DNA of 64,000 bases from JAVJSD01 sp040219575 (GTDB lineage: Bacteria; Planctomycetota; Planctomycetia; Pirellulales; Pirellulaceae), in contig JAVJSD010000119.1 in NCBI GenBank assembly GCA_040219575.1, forward strand, positions 1 to 64,000. Direction: 5' to 3'. Below the pieces are notes generated by a model that did not search any database, was not told the origin of the DNA, and saw nothing but the letters and a program-made list of their open reading frames with translations. The translations under genes and the position numbers were made by a program. How positions within the stretch are numbered: the first letter of the stretch is position 1; every line of letters starts with the position of its first letter. Shown here in pieces: positions 60,394-64,000 of the stretch.

Positions 60394-62043
60394 ATGCGCC
60401 GTCGCCCTTCGTTTCCTCTCTTGCCGGCATGTATCATGAGACATTCTGCTGTGGCGCTGGCCCTGGCGGCCGCCCTCCTGTTGCTTCTAGTATCCAGCGG
60501 CGACGTATATGCCTCGGCGCCGGATGCGGAGTCCGCGGCGAAGACGAATTCCGACACGAATTCCGACACGGATCCCGACGCCAAGCCCGCCCTGTTGCCC
60601 GACGGATCGTTGCCTTGGAAGCGGCGTGAGTCGGAGATCCAGCCCGAGCAGATCGCCAAGAGCGCCCGCGATACGCTGGCCGGTTTCGGCATCGGCCCGG
60701 CGGAGTTCGCCTTGTTCGACGACGGCCAGCCGTTCTCGACGACCGAACTCGACGTGATGCTGCGGATCGTCTATCGACTCCCCCACCTGTCGACCGATGA
60801 TCTGGCGCGTTGGGCGCGGAAGGACGTCGACTGGCCCGCGCTCGAAGACGCCCCGGCGGAGCATCGCGGCGACGTGTATCGACTGCAAGGCCGCGCCCGG
60901 CAGATCGTGAAGATGACGCTGCCGGAGGAGAAAGCCGAGATCTTCGATCTGCCGCAGTTGTGGCGCGTGTCGGTCGAGGTGGAAGGCGCCCCCGGCCCTC
61001 TGGAAATCATTTCGCGAGAGATTCCCCGCGCCTGGCTCGGCGCCCGCGAGATTGACCAGCCGTTTTCCGCCTTCGGCTTGTTTCTCAAACGAGCCCCCGC
61101 CACCGAACAGGAGCAGTCCGACGGCGAACCGGGCCCCCTCACGTTCGTCGCCAATCGCATGGGCTGGCATCCGGATCAGCCCGACGAGAAGCTCGGCGTA
61201 CAGCCCGTCCATGTCTTCCTCTCGCAGAAGGGCCTCGACCTGAGCGAGTTCGACTCGCTGATCGACCGCAGCAAGGCGTTGCCGCCCGAACCCTTCTATC
61301 AGTTGCTGGCCGCCGTTGGCCAGGCCGACGAGGCGGAGTTGGAGAAGTACAGCGAACCGTTTTCGCTGGTCGATCTGCTGCAGGACCCCAAATCGCAGCG
61401 AGGGCGCGTCATCGACCTGACGGGTCATGCCCAGCAGATGACCAAGATCCTGGTCGACAATCCCGACGCGCGGCGACGCTACGGCATCGACTACTACTAC
61501 GAGATCGACATGTTCGTCAAACTGCCCGGCGAAGTGAAGCTGGTCGATCCAAACGACCCCTCGAAGGCGCTCTGGTACAAGCAGTATCCGGTGACGGTGT
61601 GCGTGCGGGAGTTGCCCGAGGGCCTCAGCGAACCGAGCAAGCCCAGCACCTATCAAACCATCAATCGCGACATCACCGTGCCGGCGGTGTTCTTCAAAGT
61701 TTGGGCGGTCAGCACGGCCCGCGTGCGCCAGGTGGACAACGACCGGATGCAATTCAATCCGCTGTTCATCGGCGGCCGCCCGCAACTGTTGGAGTACGAG
61801 CAACTCACCGGACCGTGGTTGGGCATCGGGGTGGCGGCGGCGTTCGCGGTGGCGCTCATCGCCGTGTGGGTCGGCGTGTGGCGTTCGCAGAAGGGCGACC
61901 AGAGGGTCGACCAGCAGACGATTCGCAAGCAGTTCGAGGTGCAGCCCGGCCAATCGCTCGACGAACAGGGCATCGAAGCCAGCGACGGCCCCGACTTCAG
62001 CGGCCTCGAGGCGATGGACAAATCGCCGTCGCGCGAGGATTAG
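60394..62043 (+). CDS. Bitopic membrane protein with two OB-like modules
   Basis: 549 residues from ATG 60394 (AAGGATAGGGGGCG upstream), or 535 from ATG 60436. Signal or membrane segment near the N-terminus, a large periplasmic part with two repeats of the OB-like module (EHRGDVYRLQGRARQIVKM; SQRGRVIDLTGHAQQMTK), each ending with a hydrophobic FF/LF turn, and a C-terminal membrane helix (LGIGVAAAFAVALIAVWVGV). Paralogous in design to the protein at 35353. No enzymatic motif; function unknown. Stands after the OadA gene and BIME. Confidence 0.75.
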   Translation: MRRRPSFPLLPACIMRHSAVALALAAALLLLLVSSGDVYASAPDAESAAKTNSDTNSDTDPDAKPALLPDGSLPWKRRESEIQPEQIAKSARDTLAGFGIGPAEFALFDDGQPFSTTELDVMLRIVYRLPHLSTDDLARWARKDVDWPALEDAPAEHRGDVYRLQGRARQIVKMTLPEEKAEIFDLPQLWRVSVEVEGAPGPLEIISREIPRAWLGAREIDQPFSAFGLFLKRAPATEQEQSDGEPGPLTFVANRMGWHPDQPDEKLGVQPVHVFLSQKGLDLSEFDSLIDRSKALPPEPFYQLLAAVGQADEAELEKYSEPFSLVDLLQDPKSQRGRVIDLTGHAQQMTKILVDNPDARRRYGIDYYYEIDMFVKLPGEVKLVDPNDPSKALWYKQYPVTVCVRELPEGLSEPSKPSTYQTINRDITVPAVFFKVWAVSTARVRQVDNDRMQFNPLFIGGRPQLLEYEQLTGPWLGIGVAAAFAVALIAVWVGVWRSQKGDQRVDQQTIRKQFEVQPGQSLDEQGIEASDGPDFSGLEAMDKSPSRED

Positions 62044-62163
62044 AGTCCGCGCGGCGGATCGACCGGAGCCTCAGAGTTTGTCGTACGCCGGAGTTCGTAT
62101 GGACTTTGCTAAGCATTAATTGGTAGAGTCCCGAAACCGGGGCCCTTTCTTTTGGGGATTGCC

Positions 62164-62685
62164 ATGTGCTGGAAGCAGGGTATAGCAGGAGTGTTCGTCG
62201 CACTCGCGATGTGTTCTGCGGCGATCTCTCAGTCCGCGGAAACCTCGCTGCACGGCAGATGGCTGATCGATCCGGAAAAGTCAATCGCAGATCTGAGGGA
62301 TCGCCTCACCGAAGAACAACGGAAGATACTTGCGATCAAGCTGAAAAGCGGCCAGCTCGGCTTCGAGTTTCGGGAACGTGGCGCACTAGTTGTTCACCTT
62401 TGCGGTGAGCCAATGGAGGCGCAGGTTTGGCGGCCGTTGAACGAGCGGTCGACGAAAGAAATCGTCATCGAAATCGTTCGGAGTGAAGGCGAAATTGCCG
62501 ACATTCGATTCGAGGTGCTCGCTGAATTCATTGGCCCAGATACAATTCGGTTGACACATCCCGCCTCCGGGCCACTTATGTTTCGACGACTTGCGGCGCA
62601 CGAGGAGATGGGGGAGAAACCAAAGCTTCGAAAGACCTTGCCGGATGCCTACTATCTTGAGGTCGATGAGCCACGGACACAGTAA
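62164..62685 (+). CDS. Secreted hypothetical protein with atypical base composition
   Basis: 173 residues with a signal peptide (to about residue 25). The sequence WLIDPEKSIADLRDRLTEEQ, then a domain of alternating hydrophobic strands (EIVIEIVRSEGEIADIRFEV), resembles lipocalin-like or DUF4488-type small beta proteins without a match I can name. Lower GC and less third-position G/C bias than neighbours suggest recent acquisition. GGGGATT before ATG 62164 favours this start over TTG 62152. Confidence 0.6.
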   Translation: MCWKQGIAGVFVALAMCSAAISQSAETSLHGRWLIDPEKSIADLRDRLTEEQRKILAIKLKSGQLGFEFRERGALVVHLCGEPMEAQVWRPLNERSTKEIVIEIVRSEGEIADIRFEVLAEFIGPDTIRLTHPASGPLMFRRLAAHEEMGEKPKLRKTLPDAYYLEVDEPRTQ

Positions 62686-62736
62686 ATTATTGGTCAAGAT
62701 GCGGCGTTTCGCTGCAAATTAGATCCTAGCGAAGCA

Positions 62737-64000
62737 CTACGAAGTCGGAGACGCCGCCGCCGCCAGGCTTCCGTCGATATACGTCTCCACCACGCGCGAC
62801 TGCGGATCGAACAATCGTTCGTGGGGATCGCTCGACGCCGCGTCGGGCAGAGCGACGATCGCCAGGTCGGCGCGTTTGCCGACGGCCAGCGAACCGCAGT
62901 CGTGCGCGATGCCGAGCGCCTTCGCGCCGGTGAGCGTTCCCATCCGCAGCACGGTCTCGGGCGAGACGTCGCCGTGGCGCTCCACAACGAACCGCATATC
63001 CGCCAGCAGGTTCAGGTCGGGATTCGAACCGCGCGAGTCGGTCCCCAGCGCCACGCTCGCGCCGCGCTGGAGCATCTCGGCCAACGGATACGAGGCGTGG
63101 CCGAAGTACGCGTGGGTGCGTGGGCAGTACGCCACGCTCATTTGGTCGCGATGGTCGGCGAGAAAGTCGATCTCTTCGCTGCTCAGGTAGTTGCCGTGAG
63201 CCACCAGCGCCAGCGGCGCCTGAGACAGCATCTGCAGGTAGTCGAGCGGTCGGAGGCCCCGCGGAATGGCGTCCGGCGGCCACGACGAAAGGTCGATCAG
63301 CAGTTCGACCAGCGGCCCCGACCCCGAGGCGAGCAATTCCAACTCCTCGGTCGTCTCGGCCAGGTGCATCGCCACCACGACGCGCTTTTCGCGCGCGAGC
63401 CGCGCCACGCGATCGACCATCTCGGGACGCACGGTGTAGGGTGCGTGCGGACTGACGCCGACCGTCACGTTGGGCCGGAAGATCTGCCGCGCCCCGATAT
63501 ATCCCTCGGCCGTCTCCCACAACTTGTCCTGCCGCTCGGCGGCCAGGCCGAGCAACTCGCGAAACACGGTGGCGCGAATCGGCGACTCGGAAAACGGCTG
63601 CGGCGACCAACCGGCGGCGGCGATCTCGCCCAGGTAGGTGACGCCGGCGGCGAGCGACTCGCTCAAGCCGGCCGCCACGGCGTTGCGCGACCGCAAGGCG
63701 GACTGTTCGAAATCCTCCGTCGTGTCGCGCCAGGCGACGATCTCGCAAATCCAGTCGGGGAAACGCATTCCCGGCGCGCCGAGAGGGGCCGCCAGGTCGC
63801 TGAACTCGAGGTGCGTGTGGGTGTTGATCAGACCGGGCAGAACGGCGCAGCGGCCTAGATCTTGTGGAGGGCGATCCGAATCGTTTCGGCCGACGGCCAC
63901 GATGCGGCCGCCTTCGATCGTGATTACGCCGTCGCGAATCGGCGGCTGGTCGACCGGAAACAGATAGTCGGCGCGGAGGGCGAAGCGAGCAGCATCTTCC
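62737..64000 (-). CDS. Amidohydrolase (TRZ/ATZ, aminofutalosine-deaminase-like), truncated by window edge
   Basis: At least 420 codons; the start lies beyond the window because the frame stays open to position 64000 (ADYLFPVDQPPIRDGVITIE just inside the edge). Metal-dependent amidohydrolase: HTHLE (GLINTHTHLEFSDLAAPL), VAMHLAETTEELELL, a further His in LALVAHGNYLSSEEIDFLAD, and Asp in VALGTDSRGSNPDLNLL. The sequence looks like the SAH/aminofutalosine deaminase group, which in planctomycetes often belongs to the futalosine menaquinone pathway, but other deaminases cannot be excluded. The C-terminus is at 62737. Confidence 0.82.
   Translation of the reverse strand, partial: EDAARFALRADYLFPVDQPPIRDGVITIEGGRIVAVGRNDSDRPPQDLGRCAVLPGLINTHTHLEFSDLAAPLGAPGMRFPDWICEIVAWRDTTEDFEQSALRSRNAVAAGLSESLAAGVTYLGEIAAAGWSPQPFSESPIRATVFRELLGLAAERQDKLWETAEGYIGARQIFRPNVTVGVSPHAPYTVRPEMVDRVARLAREKRVVVAMHLAETTEELELLASGSGPLVELLIDLSSWPPDAIPRGLRPLDYLQMLSQAPLALVAHGNYLSSEEIDFLADHRDQMSVAYCPRTHAYFGHASYPLAEMLQRGASVALGTDSRGSNPDLNLLADMRFVVERHGDVSPETVLRMGTLTGAKALGIAHDCGSLAVGKRADLAIVALPDAASSDPHERLFDPQSRVVETYIDGSLAAAASPTS

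Noticed and set aside
1..64000. tRNA, rRNA or riboswitch genes
   Set aside because: No cloverleaf ending in CCA, rRNA core sequence or known riboswitch consensus was noticed while reading; a dedicated covariance search was not possible.

Overview
The window is about 64 kb of GC-rich DNA from a planctomycete, most likely of the Pirellula/Rhodopirellula type. The evidence is the gene content: two secreted sulfatases, a Tat-exported DUF1501 protein, a DUF1080 protein, a TIGR03067 planctomycetal-domain protein, a PQQ-type beta-propeller, an extracellular peroxidase with the planctomycete N-terminal motif (LESLEARALLA), and an ECF sigma factor paired with a Ser/Thr kinase. No rRNA, tRNA, CRISPR array, prophage or plasmid module was seen. 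Names come from motif reading, not database searches.

Layout. 0-4 kb: a small CxxC membrane protein, an aspartoacylase-like zinc hydrolase and a trypsin-LamG-SirB1 fusion, all on the minus strand. 4-10 kb: a TetR regulator divergent from small 'stress-type' genes (SRPBCC, YciI, two VOC, DUF1579, BNR propeller, MoaD-like), interrupted by a REP-associated tyrosine transposase (RAYT) with flanking palindromes. 10-14 kb: secreted esterase and DUF1080 proteins. 14-19.5 kb: TolC with a Tat-exported multicopper oxidase, then a haem peroxidase. 19.8-23.5 kb: sigma factor and TPR kinase. 23.5-27 kb: a DDAH-like amidinohydrolase overlapping a membrane-anchored spermidine synthase. 27-35 kb: TIGR03067, PQQ propeller, UbiB kinase, esterase, sulfatase, DUF1501. 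35-42 kb: planctomycete membrane and envelope proteins, including a vWA protein and a lipoprotein. 42-48 kb: PrpE, an orphan FliN/SpoA-domain protein, a Band-7 protein and an NAD-kinase-like protein. 48-53 kb: a WcaJ-type glycosylphosphotransferase, a sulfatase and a sulfite-oxidase-like protein. 53.6-60.2 kb: PDZ protein, LutBC and an OadG-OadB-OadA sodium-pumping decarboxylase, both systems meeting at pyruvate. 60.4-64 kb: a membrane protein sharing a module with the one at 35.3 kb, a small unknown and a truncated amidohydrolase.

The most striking feature is intergenic. At least 29 short hairpins begin with the tetranucleotide GTAG, the foot of classical REP sequences, and most are paired head to head (GTAG...CTAC) as BIMEs. 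They fall into several stem families, and in four cases the TAG of the GTAG foot is also the stop codon of the neighbouring gene. A separate palindrome with 22-bp arms occurs in five full and one half copy, two of them bracketing the RAYT. Together they look like an active or recently active REP/RAYT system.
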